Source: GCA-2733415 sp965178635
GTDB lineage: Bacteria; Bacteroidota; Bacteroidia; Flavobacteriales; Flavobacteriaceae
DNA length: 64,000 bases
Reading direction: 5' to 3'
Assembly (NCBI GenBank): GCA_965178635.1
Contig: CBCXVT010000029.1
Coordinates: forward strand, 35,811 to 99,810
Shown: positions 17,040-25,115 of the stretch, one piece after another
How positions within the stretch are numbered: the first letter of the stretch is position 1
Layout: each line of letters starts with the position of its first letter
Program-made: the position numbers and the translations under genes
The notes under the pieces: model-generated
Seen by the model: only the letters and a program-made list of their open reading frames with translations
Database searches by the model: none
What the model was told of the DNA's origin: nothing

Positions 17040-17296
17040 TAAGTAGGTTATTGAGTAGTTTTATAATGCTTAAAAATACTAATCTTTTTATTCTTGTGTA
17101 AGCAATCGTAATAGCTTTTTAAGATAAAATTTAAAGATCACTATATTTAGTGATTTCTAATTCATGAAAATTAGGCTGTATTTTTTCAATGCTTTTAATA
17201 TGATATAATTTAATACAGTACATTTTATCTATTTAGATTTCGAAGATACTGTCTGTTAGTTTAATTTTTGTACGGAAAACCGTAATATGTATTAGT

Positions 17297-17959
17297 TTAG
17301 GCGCGTTTGTCTTTTACTTCCTTATCAAAAGCTATTAAATTGAAGAGTTGCCGCATCCTTGACCGTACTCGGTTTCCATAACGTTCTTCTAGTTCTTGCG
17401 CGTTGAGGTTTGTAGTGGCATGAGTTAGTATCTTGTTTTTTAACAATAACTCATAACGTGATAATAACACTTCTCCCATGACATTGCAATCTTTTCCGAA
17501 GTGTCTGCCGAGTGGTTCTACACCTAAATCGTCAAAGCAAAAGAATTTGTTGTTTCCGAATTCTTCAATTGTCTTAAAACCAATGTTATTAAATCCGAAT
17601 GTAATGTTCCTGGTTGGAATAACTTCATAAGGTCTGAAATGTGGAACTATATTGCGGAGCAATCTCATTAAACTTGTTTTTCCACAACCTACAGGTCCCG
17701 ATAATAAAATACCTTTGTTGAGGTCGATTCCGAATCTCTCACAGCTAGCTTGATCCTTAATAAAATATACACATAGCTTATACAGAATTTGCATATCGTC
17801 TTCATAGATTTTGAAGTTTTGACCGAAGAGTTGTTTTCCTTTTGCTTCCAAGTACACCAAGATTTCATTGAAATTGTAATGAATGTGATCGGATTTTACT
17901 ATTCCGATTTGGTATTGAATTGCTCCTTCGGTTATTATGTGAGGTAAGGGTTGGTTCAT
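17297..17959 (-). CDS. DnaC/IstB-like AAA ATPase of the integrative element
   Basis: A 220-aa ATP-binding protein with Walker A 'GPVGCGKTSLMR' (about residues 91-102), Walker B 'FFCFDDLGVEP' and a sensor-like 'THATTNLNAQELEERYGNRVRSRM' segment. This layout matches DnaC-type helicase loaders carried by Bacteroidota integrative elements, where they probably support element replication or mobilisation. It is the first element-core gene to the right of the decayed region and is intact. Its partner may be the upstream 222-aa protein, in the manner of DnaD/DnaC pairs (inference). Confidence 0.8.
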   Translation of the reverse strand: MNQPLPHIITEGAIQYQIGIVKSDHIHYNFNEILVYLEAKGKQLFGQNFKIYEDDMQILYKLCVYFIKDQASCERFGIDLNKGILLSGPVGCGKTSLMRLLRNIVPHFRPYEVIPTRNITFGFNNIGFKTIEEFGNNKFFCFDDLGVEPLGRHFGKDCNVMGEVLLSRYELLLKNKILTHATTNLNAQELEERYGNRVRSRMRQLFNLIAFDKEVKDKRA

Positions 17960-18276
17960 AGTTGTGATTTAAAATGTTCTGTTCATTTTTTTCTTGATAA
18001 AAAAACGAACCAAAAAAATCAATTCTCTAATTAGGAAATTACTTCGTACCATTCGCTTTCAAATCTTCTTGCGTCATGCTGCGCATCGCACTTCCGATTC
18101 TTCGCTCTTTATTTCTGATAGAGACAAAATGTTTTTAATGCCGTAAGCCATATTCTATGGCGCTAGTTTTAGCAATTTCATTTTGATTTACAGCTAGTTC
18201 TTGAAAGTTTCAAAACTTGTTTACCGGCTTTTGATTCTCAGTGTGCGATTCTGAATCAAGTTCAGAATGACGTCAT
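17960..18276. other. Non-coding gap with a REP-like palindrome
   Basis: No coding frame is evident. The only clear structure is ATTCTGAA-TCAAG-TTCAGAAT at 18248-18268, a perfect 8-bp inverted repeat just past the stop of the 222-aa gene. On the minus strand it reads CATTCTGAACTTGATTCAG, very like a dispersed intergenic repeat common in Bacteroidota genomes. Confidence 0.5.
18248..18268. repeat. REP-like inverted repeat
   Basis: Arms ATTCTGAA and TTCAGAAT around a 5-nt loop. Its position 8 bases after a stop codon on the minus strand suggests a mRNA 3'-end structure or a REP-type sequence dispersed in the genome. No T-run follows, so a simple intrinsic terminator is unlikely. Confidence 0.5.
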
Positions 18277-18945
18277 TCAAAGTGGTTCACTGTAGTTTTT
18301 GTCTTTTGATACTTTTAGGTTGTCCTGATTATGGTCATGTGCTTTTGGTGGTTTTAGTTCACTAGCTTTTAAAATCCATTTTCGAGCTGTAGCCTTCCAA
18401 TTGGTAATTCTTGCTTTTCCAGAAATTTTCCAATCAATGCCTTCGTAATGATTGAAGAACATTTGTGCTTCTTTTTTAGTGCTCTTTTCTTTTTTAAAAA
18501 AAGCAATAACTTCATTTTCATTTTGAGGTTGCGCCCCTTTGTTTTTATTTATTATATGTTTATTAATGTTTATATTAGATACCAGCGCTTGTCCACTGCT
18601 TGTCCCGATATTGGTACAGTGTGAGTCCACTACTTGTCCAGTACTTGTCCCAAAATTGGTCAACCTAATTTGACTGCCTTTAAACGGATTATGAGAGGGT
18701 AAATAACTAATATAATTCCACTTATTTAAGTCGCGAATACATCTGTGATAAGTTGTTTTAGAGCCTATTTTAGAGCATTGCATGACCTCATCACGAAAAA
18801 TGTAAAACACCTCAACAAATCGGTTGCTGTTCCATAATTTAAATAGGGCCATATAAAGGCTAACATGAGAGGGGTTTAGCCTATTGTCTTGCTCTATTTT
18901 TAGAAAAGCATTGTTGAGGTGCTTGATGTAATTAATTTCTGACAT
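18277..18945 (-). CDS. Element replication/regulatory protein, 222 aa
   Basis: N-terminal residues about 1-100 ('LNPSHVSLYMALFKLWNSNRF', 'IGSKTTYHRCIRDLNKWNYISYLPS') look like a winged-helix module such as those of plasmid or phage replication initiators. The C-terminal part ('KKEAQMFFNHYEGIDWKISGKARITNWKATARKWI') is a DnaD-like tail that could contact the helicase loader. The family recurs beside DnaC-like and excisionase-like genes in flavobacterial elements. It ends 317 bases before the DnaC-like gene and follows the HTH gene after 7 bases. Role as replication factor is inference. Confidence 0.6.
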   Translation of the reverse strand: MSEINYIKHLNNAFLKIEQDNRLNPSHVSLYMALFKLWNSNRFVEVFYIFRDEVMQCSKIGSKTTYHRCIRDLNKWNYISYLPSHNPFKGSQIRLTNFGTSTGQVVDSHCTNIGTSSGQALVSNININKHIINKNKGAQPQNENEVIAFFKKEKSTKKEAQMFFNHYEGIDWKISGKARITNWKATARKWILKASELKPPKAHDHNQDNLKVSKDKNYSEPL

Positions 18946-18952
18946 GCGGCTA

Positions 18953-19225
18953 TTAGCTCTTGAATTTATTCTCTTGTAGGATTCTTAATATTTCACTGTA
19001 ATCGTACAAGATGATGCCGCCAATTTTAGTGAAGGGTAAGGTTCTGTTGATGCGTAAATTTTGTAGAGTGCCTGGGCTTATTTTTAGCATTTCCATGACC
19101 TCAGCAGATTTGAGGTATTTTTTGGTTTTTACTGTCGTTTTTTCTTGAAGTAACTTTTTAAGTTCTTCTAATAATTCTAGTTTGAAATCGTAAAGATCTT
19201 CAGTTGTAATGATTGTTGCTGCCAT
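18953..19225 (-). CDS. Excisionase-like helix-turn-helix protein
   Basis: A 90-aa protein with an N-terminal coiled-coil-like helix and a MerR/excisionase-type HTH_17 domain: 'KKYLKSAEVMEMLKISPGTLQNLRINRTLPFTKIGGIILYDYSEI'. Such proteins bind DNA at element ends and steer the recombinase towards excision, or act as small regulators. The gene lies in the same direction as the recombinase and RteC-like genes. Its 5' region contains a hairpin (19254-19275). Confidence 0.8.
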   Translation of the reverse strand: MAATIITTEDLYDFKLELLEELKKLLQEKTTVKTKKYLKSAEVMEMLKISPGTLQNLRINRTLPFTKIGGIILYDYSEILRILQENKFKS

Positions 19226-19253
19226 TGTAAAACGGTTTTTAAGGTTGTTAAAA

Positions 19254-19275
19254 AGCCCCTACGAGAGTAGAGGCT
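19254..19275. repeat. Hairpin in the 5' leader of the HTH gene
   Basis: Arms AGCCCCTAC and GTAGAGGCT (one mismatch) around GAGA. It lies 29 bases upstream of the HTH start codon and could influence translation or serve as a protein-binding site. Confidence 0.4.
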
Positions 19276-19340
19276 AGGGCAATTTTATAGTTGCCACGAT
19301 TTGACTTTCGTTTTACAAAGTTGGTGGGAATTATTATGAT

Positions 19341-19372
19341 TTCTTCGGTAGTTGTTCGGTACTACCGAAGAA
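19341..19372. repeat. Perfect 12-bp inverted repeat between rteC-like and HTH genes
   Basis: TTCTTCGGTAGT and ACTACCGAAGAA flank an 8-base loop; no T-run follows on either strand. Its place upstream of the excisionase-like gene and downstream of the RteC-like gene fits an operator or a recombination-protein site better than a terminator (inference). Confidence 0.6.
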
Positions 19373-19418
19373 ATTTAACATTTAAAAGGGTGTATTTTAT
19401 GAGGTGTAAAGCTTGTAG

Positions 19419-20273
19419 TTATTTGCTATCTTCATAGCTCATTCTAGTTTCTAAGCTTGTTTTTAATTTGTCTAAGAATTTTGTTTTGTCAGTCTCTCTA
19501 CTTTTAATTTCGGCGTAAGTTTTGTAGATATTACCTAAATCCATGTCAAAAAGTGTACTACACACATTTGCCATTTTGCTGATTTCAGCTTGTCCGTTTC
19601 TAATTGCTCCAGAGGCTTGTAGGGCATAAATGATTTCAATGAGATCAGTTTTAGAGGCTGTCCAAGACAAATTGTTAAGTATCGCAGGACTGACTTCTTC
19701 AATGGTACTTCCGGATTCTATTTTCTTTAATAAGAGCAGTTCGTCGTTATAAAAATTGACCAATAGGTCATACGCAATAAATTTTCCAACCAGATTGTCA
19801 TGACTTGTAGAGAATTCGGGGTCTGAGAAATGTCTGGAACTATCATTTACAATATCTAAATCATTATTTCCTCGAATAAAGTAAATATGATCAAGACTAT
19901 CTTCTTGATGCTTATAGTAATTCCAGAAAATTAGTTGTTTCTTTTTGCAGTCTTCTAATTTTTCTAATCGTTTGTGTATAAACAGCCGTTGTTTGTTGAG
20001 GTCTGCTGTTGGTTTTTCCATCATGTAAGCATGAAGCTTTACGAAATACTTTAAATACCCTAGAACAAAAGGTTTATCAGCTTTAAAAAAGTGTATTTCA
20101 GACTTTGAATTAGGGAAGTTATTCATATCTCTAATTTTAAGTCTAAGCTTGTATAAACACTCTTTAGATGTTGCAATTCCTTTGTTTAAGTTCTTAAAAT
20201 CTTTTAATTCAATACTCTGCAAACGAGCCATTTCTTTATAAAATGGCTTCATAATTTGGGTGATTTCATGCAT
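19419..20273 (-). CDS. rteC: RteC-like regulator of element excision
   Basis: A 284-aa protein with the RteC layout: 'EIHFFKADKPFVLGYLKYFVKLHAYMMEKP' in the middle, a 'FWNYYKHQEDSLDHIYFIRG' segment, and a C-terminal 'LNNLSWTASKTDLIEIIYALQASGAI' winged-helix region followed by 'TKFLDKLKTSLETRM'. In Bacteroides conjugative transposon CTnDOT, RteC activates the excision operon. Here it sits between the recombinase and the excisionase-like gene, the right place for the same job. It is full length and intact. Confidence 0.8.
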   Translation of the reverse strand: MHEITQIMKPFYKEMARLQSIELKDFKNLNKGIATSKECLYKLRLKIRDMNNFPNSKSEIHFFKADKPFVLGYLKYFVKLHAYMMEKPTADLNKQRLFIHKRLEKLEDCKKKQLIFWNYYKHQEDSLDHIYFIRGNNDLDIVNDSSRHFSDPEFSTSHDNLVGKFIAYDLLVNFYNDELLLLKKIESGSTIEEVSPAILNNLSWTASKTDLIEIIYALQASGAIRNGQAEISKMANVCSTLFDMDLGNIYKTYAEIKSRETDKTKFLDKLKTSLETRMSYEDSK

Positions 20274-20362
20274 GATTTATAGGTTTAATTAGTTGCTATA
20301 AATTATTAATCTTTAAAAAGACACGCAACAAAAAAGCATAAAACCTTACATTTTAACACATG

Positions 20363-21628
20363 TTAATTCGTTCTTTTTAATGTGTTTTGCTCTTGATTAG
20401 TCTTTAATACCACCCTAAGTTTATTCATGTCATTACTTACTTTATTCTCCAAAACACGCGCATAAATTTGTGTAGTTGCAATTTTAGAATGCCCTAATAA
20501 TTTTGAGACTGTTTCTATAGGCACACCGTTAGACAACGTAACCGTTGTCGCAAATGTATGTCTGGCCATGTGAAACGTTATATTTTTAGAAATACCGCAA
20601 ATCATTGCTATTTCTTTTAAATACACATTCATTTTTTGGTTTGAAATTACAGGAAAAACAGTGTCAGTTACTAAAGATTTTGCACATCCAATATACTTCA
20701 TCATCAACTCTTCTGCAGTTATCAAAATCGGTATTCTGACTCTAGTATCTGTCTTTTGCCTCTTGGTCATAATCCATTTATTACCATCTATACCTATGAC
20801 AATGTTATCCTCTGTAAGCTGCATAACATCTGTATATGATAAACCTGTATAACAACTAAAAACAAACATATCTCTGACAGAAGTTAATCTCTCTGTATCA
20901 AACTCCTTTTCAATAATAACTCGAAGCTCAACATCTGTCAGAAATTCACGTTCCACTTTTTTATATGATGGTTTAAATTTTATAAATGGGTCCTTATCTA
21001 ACCATTCCATTTTATAGGCTAATGAAACCATTTTACGCAACCTTTGAAGATGTTTCATTACAGTATTATGCCCCATAGATTTATCAAATCCTATTGGAAT
21101 GTATAACCGTAAAAACCTTTCAAAATCTACTATAAACTGATATGTTAATTGAGATAGATAAATATCCGAGGTTTTACAATTCTCATTTAGAAATATTTTA
21201 ATATATTTTTGAGTGGTGAAGTAATTCTTTAAAGTTCCAAACCTCAACGATTCAGACATTTGTGTATTATGATAATCTATTAAAGTTAGTAACGAATAAT
21301 GTTTATCATCTTCCCCTAAAAATCTGGCTTTTATCCCTTGAGCAGTGATCAGCTTATTCTCGTAATTTAACTGCTCATAAGCTTCAAAGATTCTACTCCT
21401 CACCTGATCAATGTAACGATTTAAAATACGAGATTCCTTTTTTGTTCCACGAACCTTACCACTACTAGTATCCCAATCACAAAGTAATACTTTTCGTTGT
21501 AGACTGATATTTACTCGTTTACTGTTTACAGTAATCCTAGCGTATATGGATACATAATTATTTTTAACACGTGATTGATTTATCCAGAAAAGGATGCTAA
21601 ATGTTGTTAATCTTTTCATAGTTGTCAT
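20363..21628 (-). CDS. Tyrosine recombinase (integrase) of the element
   Basis: A 421-aa site-specific recombinase with an N-terminal arm-binding and SAM-like core-binding domain (residues ~1-220) and a catalytic domain. Visible catalytic residues are the beta-hairpin Lys ('MTKRQKTDTRVRIPI'), 'HMARHTFATT' near 350, 'LLGHSKIATTQIYARV' and its Tyr near 388. The usual first Arg is replaced: 'CYTGLSYTDVMQL' near residue 260 has Ser, as reported for the CTnDOT integrase. It lies 220 bases from the 3' end of tRNA-Pro, which marks the likely attachment site. An in-frame Met three codons downstream is an alternative start. Confidence 0.93.
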   Translation of the reverse strand: MTTMKRLTTFSILFWINQSRVKNNYVSIYARITVNSKRVNISLQRKVLLCDWDTSSGKVRGTKKESRILNRYIDQVRSRIFEAYEQLNYENKLITAQGIKARFLGEDDKHYSLLTLIDYHNTQMSESLRFGTLKNYFTTQKYIKIFLNENCKTSDIYLSQLTYQFIVDFERFLRLYIPIGFDKSMGHNTVMKHLQRLRKMVSLAYKMEWLDKDPFIKFKPSYKKVEREFLTDVELRVIIEKEFDTERLTSVRDMFVFSCYTGLSYTDVMQLTEDNIVIGIDGNKWIMTKRQKTDTRVRIPILITAEELMMKYIGCAKSLVTDTVFPVISNQKMNVYLKEIAMICGISKNITFHMARHTFATTVTLSNGVPIETVSKLLGHSKIATTQIYARVLENKVSNDMNKLRVVLKTNQEQNTLKRTN

Positions 21629-21791
21629 CTTTAATTAAATATGATTAAAAGACGAAAGTCAAATCAACTACTATAAGCTACAAATTTTCAATATGAATAG
21701 TCGGTACATTAACTTGTTTAAAAAACTGTTAACCGATTTGTGAACCAAAGTTATGAAATTAAATCAATTCTTATGATAGTCCAAAAATGAT

Positions 21792-21825
21792 AAAACCCTG
21801 TAAACAATAAGTTTTACAAGGTTTT
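21792..21825 (-). terminator. Terminator downstream of tRNA-Pro
   Basis: Arms AAAACCCTGTAAAC and GTTTTACAAGGTTTT pair (one G-T), and on the minus strand the hairpin is followed by ATCATTTTTGG. It ends the tRNA transcript before the integrase gene. Confidence 0.65.
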
Positions 21826-21848
21826 ATATTCATATGATATATATTTCG

Positions 21849-21923
21849 TCGGGGTGGCAGGATTCGAACCTGCGACCTCCTCGTCCCAAACGAGGCGCGA
21901 TGACCGGGCTACGCTACACCCCG
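21849..21923 (-). tRNA. tRNA-Pro (TGG)
   Basis: Minus-strand cloverleaf: acceptor arms CGGGGTG and CACCCCG with discriminator A, anticodon loop CTCGT-TTGGGAC-GAG giving anticodon TGG, and the T arm GCAGG-TTCGAAT-CCTGC. CCA is not encoded. Its 3' end faces the integrase gene, the normal geometry for a tRNA used as an integration target, where the element restores the tRNA 3' end. Confidence 0.97.
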
Positions 21924-21937
21924 AAATATTCGGTGCG

Positions 21938-21967
21938 CAAATATACGTGTATTTTTCAAATCAACAA
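21938..21967 (-). promoter_or_regulatory. Promoter of tRNA-Pro
   Basis: On the minus strand a TTG box (21965-21967) is followed after 19 bases by TATATTTG (21938-21945), the Bacteroidota -33/-7 pattern, 14 bases upstream of the tRNA. Confidence 0.6.
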
Positions 21968-21990
21968 GTTTTTAGAACATAATTTTAACC

Positions 21991-22021
21991 TTGATTTTAC
22001 TAAAAATATAGTCTACTTTTG
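21991..22021 (+). promoter_or_regulatory. Promoter of the udk operon
   Basis: TTG at 21991-21993 and TACTTTTG at 22014-22021 with a 20-base spacer fit the Bacteroidota sigma consensus. The start codon of udk lies 16 bases further on. Confidence 0.65.
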
Positions 22022-22037
22022 CAAGAAAAACTCTCTC

Positions 22038-22646
22038 ATGCTAATTATTGGTATCACTGGTGGAACTGGAAGTGGAAAAACAACAGTTGTAAAACAAATA
22101 TTAAACGAATTGTCTCAAGACGATATTTCCGTGATTTCACAAGACTCATACTATAAAGACACCTCTGAATTAAGCTTTGAAGAGCGTACACAAATAAATT
22201 TTGACCATCCACAATCTATCGACTTTGATTTATTAATTGAACAGGTTAAAGACTTAAGGCAAGGAAAAACCATTAACCAACCTGTATATTCTTTTATAGA
22301 ACACAATCGTGTTAATGAAACGGTTAAAACTTCACCAAAGAAAGTAGTTATTGTTGAAGGTATCTTAATCTTAACCAATCCGATTTTAAGAGATTTATTC
22401 GATATTAAAATTTATGTGCATGCAGATTCTGATGAGCGTTTAATCAGACGTGTAAAACGTGACATCACTGAGCGCGGTAGAGATTTAACCGAGGTTCTTG
22501 ATCGTTACCAAGACACCTTAAAACCTATGCATCAGCAATTTATAGAAAGCACAAAAGAGTATGCAGATATCATTATACCTAACAACAAATTCAACACCGT
22601 TGGGATAAATATTGTTAAAACAATTATTAACGAACGATTATCGTAA
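22038..22646 (+). CDS. udk: Uridine kinase
   Basis: Phosphorylates uridine and cytidine to UMP and CMP in pyrimidine salvage. The 202-aa protein has the P-loop 'GITGGTGSGKTTV' (residues 5-16), 'SQDSYYKD', 'NFDHPQSIDFD' and 'RRVKRDITERGRD', all typical of uridine kinase/PRK family. The frame is open further upstream, but that would read through tRNA-Pro; the ATG at 22038 lies just after a promoter and gives the normal family N-terminus. It heads a run of same-strand genes through to mutB. Confidence 0.95.
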   Translation: MLIIGITGGTGSGKTTVVKQILNELSQDDISVISQDSYYKDTSELSFEERTQINFDHPQSIDFDLLIEQVKDLRQGKTINQPVYSFIEHNRVNETVKTSPKKVVIVEGILILTNPILRDLFDIKIYVHADSDERLIRRVKRDITERGRDLTEVLDRYQDTLKPMHQQFIESTKEYADIIIPNNKFNTVGINIVKTIINERLS

Positions 22647-22679
22647 AGAATTTGTACTTTTAAGCATTAAAATCTATGT

Positions 22680-23015
22680 ATGTTTTTCAAAAAGTTACAA
22701 CAACATAAATATTTCAAATACGTCCTTAACCCATACATTGCCATATCAATTGCCTTTGTAGTATGGATGCTTTTTTTTGATGACAATTCATATATATTCC
22801 ATAGAGAATTAGATGCTGTTATTGAAGAAAAAGAAGCTGAAATAGAACTGTATCAAGCTGAAATAGAAATAGACAAAAAAAGTATACAGGTTTTAAATAA
22901 TGATGAAAATCTTGAAAACTTCGCAAGAGAAGCCTATTTTATGAAAAAGGATAATGAGGAGATTTACATTATAGAATACGAAAACGAACCAACTAAACAC
23001 AAAACCGATGAGTAA
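22680..23015 (+). CDS. FtsB/DivIC-family septum formation initiator
   Basis: A 111-aa bitopic membrane protein. It has one transmembrane helix (about residues 19-36, 'YIAISIAFVVWMLFF'), then a coiled coil rich in Glu and Lys ('LDAVIEEKEAEIELYQAEIEIDK') and the conserved end 'NLENFAREAYFMKKDNEEIYIIE'. This is the architecture of the divisome proteins FtsB/DivIC, which bridge FtsL and FtsQ at the septum. The 3' end overlaps the mutA start by 8 bases, so the genes are co-transcribed. Confidence 0.88.
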   Translation: MFFKKLQQHKYFKYVLNPYIAISIAFVVWMLFFDDNSYIFHRELDAVIEEKEAEIELYQAEIEIDKKSIQVLNNDENLENFAREAYFMKKDNEEIYIIEYENEPTKHKTDE

Positions 23016-24357
23016 ATTCCTATTCAGTGAGTTTGAAAACATTTCTGCAGCAGCTTGGAAACAGCAAATTCAGGCGGATCTAAAGGGAGCAGATTATAAT
23101 GACACTTTGTTATGGAAGACTAATGAAGGGGTTACTGTAAAACCATTTTACCATAACGATACAGATCATAATACAGCAAATATTCCTACAAACAACTGGA
23201 AAATTGCACAACAAATAGACGCATTCATCACTTCCGAAGCTAATAAAAAAGCTCTTGAAGCTATAGAAAGAGGAGTAGAATCTATCATATTCGTTATCAA
23301 ATCTGAAATTAACATTACTGAATTATTAGCGAATATTGATGTCAGCACAATTGAATTGCAATTTAAATTCAAGTTGTTAAATGAAAAAATGGCTGAGGAA
23401 ATAATTCAATTAGATTTACCTCACTACTACTTAAACTTTGACATTGTTGGTCATTTAGCACAAACAGGAAACTGGTATACGTCCTTAAAAGGTGATTTTA
23501 GCTTTATAAAAACGTTAGTTAAAAAATATCCTACTCAAAATATTTTGAGTGTTGATACATCTGTATATCAAAATGCTGGGGCAACAATTACTCAACAATT
23601 AGCATATGCCATAGCGCATGCTAATGAATATTTTAATAATTTTAAAGACGATACTCTACCACAGCTTCAGTTTATAACTTCTACAAGTGGAAATTACTTT
23701 TTTGAAGTCGCTAAAATTAGAGCTCTAAAATTATTATTTAAAACATTAACGGAAGACTATCAATCTTTAAATAACGAGTGTGCGATTTTAAGCTACCCTT
23801 CAAACAGAAACAAAACAATATACGATTATAATGTAAATTTATTACGTACTACTACTGAATGCATGAGTGCAATATTAGGTGGTGCAACAACTGTTTGCAA
23901 CTTACCATACGACCATATTTATCACAATTCCAATGATTTTGGTGATAGAATTGCTCGTAATCAATTGTTAGTATTAAAAAACGAAAGTGCCTTCGACGTG
24001 GTTGTAAATCCAGCTGATGGTTCTTATTATATTGAAACACTAACTCAACAATTAGCCGAGAAAGCTTTAGAGATTTTTAAACTTATTGAAACAGGCGGTG
24101 GCTTTTTAACACAATTGAAAGAAGGCATCATACAACGCAAAATAAAAGAAAGTGGAATCACTGAACAAGAACAGTTTGACAATGGCTCATTAGTGTTATT
24201 AGGTACAAACAAGCATCCTAATATGGATGACAAAATGAAACACGACTTAGAAAAACAACCCTTTGTAAACCGTGAATCAAGAAAAACTTTAATTGCCCCA
24301 ATAACAGCAAGGAGGATTTCTGAAAAATCAGATAAAAACAGATTAGAACAAGAATAA
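23008..24357 (+). CDS. mutA: Methylmalonyl-CoA mutase small subunit
   Basis: Non-catalytic beta subunit that pairs with MutB to interconvert succinyl-CoA and methylmalonyl-CoA. At 449 residues it has the mutase TIM-barrel ('FITSTSGNYFFEVAKIRALKLLF', 'AILGGATTVCNLPYDH', 'VVNPADGSYYIETLTQQLAEKALEIF') but lacks the C-terminal B12-binding domain and its DxHxxG motif, as expected for the small subunit. Overlap with divIC and the nearby mutB place it in a single operon. Confidence 0.93.
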   Translation: MSKFLFSEFENISAAAWKQQIQADLKGADYNDTLLWKTNEGVTVKPFYHNDTDHNTANIPTNNWKIAQQIDAFITSEANKKALEAIERGVESIIFVIKSEINITELLANIDVSTIELQFKFKLLNEKMAEEIIQLDLPHYYLNFDIVGHLAQTGNWYTSLKGDFSFIKTLVKKYPTQNILSVDTSVYQNAGATITQQLAYAIAHANEYFNNFKDDTLPQLQFITSTSGNYFFEVAKIRALKLLFKTLTEDYQSLNNECAILSYPSNRNKTIYDYNVNLLRTTTECMSAILGGATTVCNLPYDHIYHNSNDFGDRIARNQLLVLKNESAFDVVVNPADGSYYIETLTQQLAEKALEIFKLIETGGGFLTQLKEGIIQRKIKESGITEQEQFDNGSLVLLGTNKHPNMDDKMKHDLEKQPFVNRESRKTLIAPITARRISEKSDKNRLEQE

Positions 24358-24387
24358 AACCATAAGTAAAACTAAACAAGAATAAAA

Positions 24388-25113
24388 ATGAAAAAAATAG
24401 TATTAGCTACTGCATTATGCATATCGGTATTAAGCTGTAAACAAGAATCTAAATTTGACTACAAATACGCTGATCAACCTCAGACATTATCTTGTGAAGA
24501 TATTGACGCCAAATTATTTAATGAAGCATACTACGCGTTTGAAAATGCGATAATTACATATACAAAAAACACAAAAAGAAGCCCAAATTTAAACGTTACT
24601 CCTGAATTTGCTTTAAGAGCGTACACTGTTAGAGCACAAGGTTTAATCCGAATTACCGATTACACTACTAAAGAAACTTATGACATCTTTCAAAAACTAA
24701 AAGATAAAGATATCTGGAATGGCAATCAACTAAAAAACAACTCTAACTTTACAGAATGTATAGGGAGAAATATTGAAAACCCAAAAATCAAAGGTTCATT
24801 CAACACTTTACGATCTGTAAATAGCCTTAATCCAGTATTAGTGGCAACAACAATTACAGAAGACAGAACAATAAGAAACCAATACAACGATAAAACTTTA
24901 ATGACTTATATTGCTCTAGACTTATATTATTCAAAATTCTTTAACACTGATTTTTCAAATATTGAATTTTTAGTTGAGAAAGACCCTGCTACACTTCCTC
25001 CGACACTTCCTATTACCAAACCGACTGGCCCAGAAATTGGAAAAAAAATAAACTTGGCACCTGTAAAAGACAAAAGACAACAACACAGTTCACATGATGG
25101 ACATAACCACTAA
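24388..25113 (+). CDS. Lipoprotein encoded between mutA and mutB
   Basis: A 241-aa probable outer-membrane lipoprotein: signal peptide MKKIVLATALCISVLSC with the Cys at residue 17. The body contains 'SCEDIDAKLFNEAYYAFENAIITYT' and paired Cys residues. The C-terminus is proline-rich and ends HSSHDGHNH. I do not recognise a characterised family. It is wedged between the two mutase subunit genes, 2 bases before mutB, so it must be co-expressed with them, although a surface lipoprotein has no obvious part in a cytosolic reaction. Confidence 0.8.
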   Translation: MKKIVLATALCISVLSCKQESKFDYKYADQPQTLSCEDIDAKLFNEAYYAFENAIITYTKNTKRSPNLNVTPEFALRAYTVRAQGLIRITDYTTKETYDIFQKLKDKDIWNGNQLKNNSNFTECIGRNIENPKIKGSFNTLRSVNSLNPVLVATTITEDRTIRNQYNDKTLMTYIALDLYYSKFFNTDFSNIEFLVEKDPATLPPTLPITKPTGPEIGKKINLAPVKDKRQQHSSHDGHNH

Positions 25114-25115
25114 GG

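Noticed and set aside
11008..21848. CRISPR array or cas genes in the accessory region
   Set aside because: No regularly spaced short repeats; the only repeat is a single pair of 227-bp direct copies.
21834..22037. Open upstream extension of the udk frame with an ATG at 21834
   Set aside because: The extension reads through tRNA-Pro and the udk promoter; its peptide is the familiar translation of a tRNA and not protein. The ATG at 22038 gives the normal kinase N-terminus.
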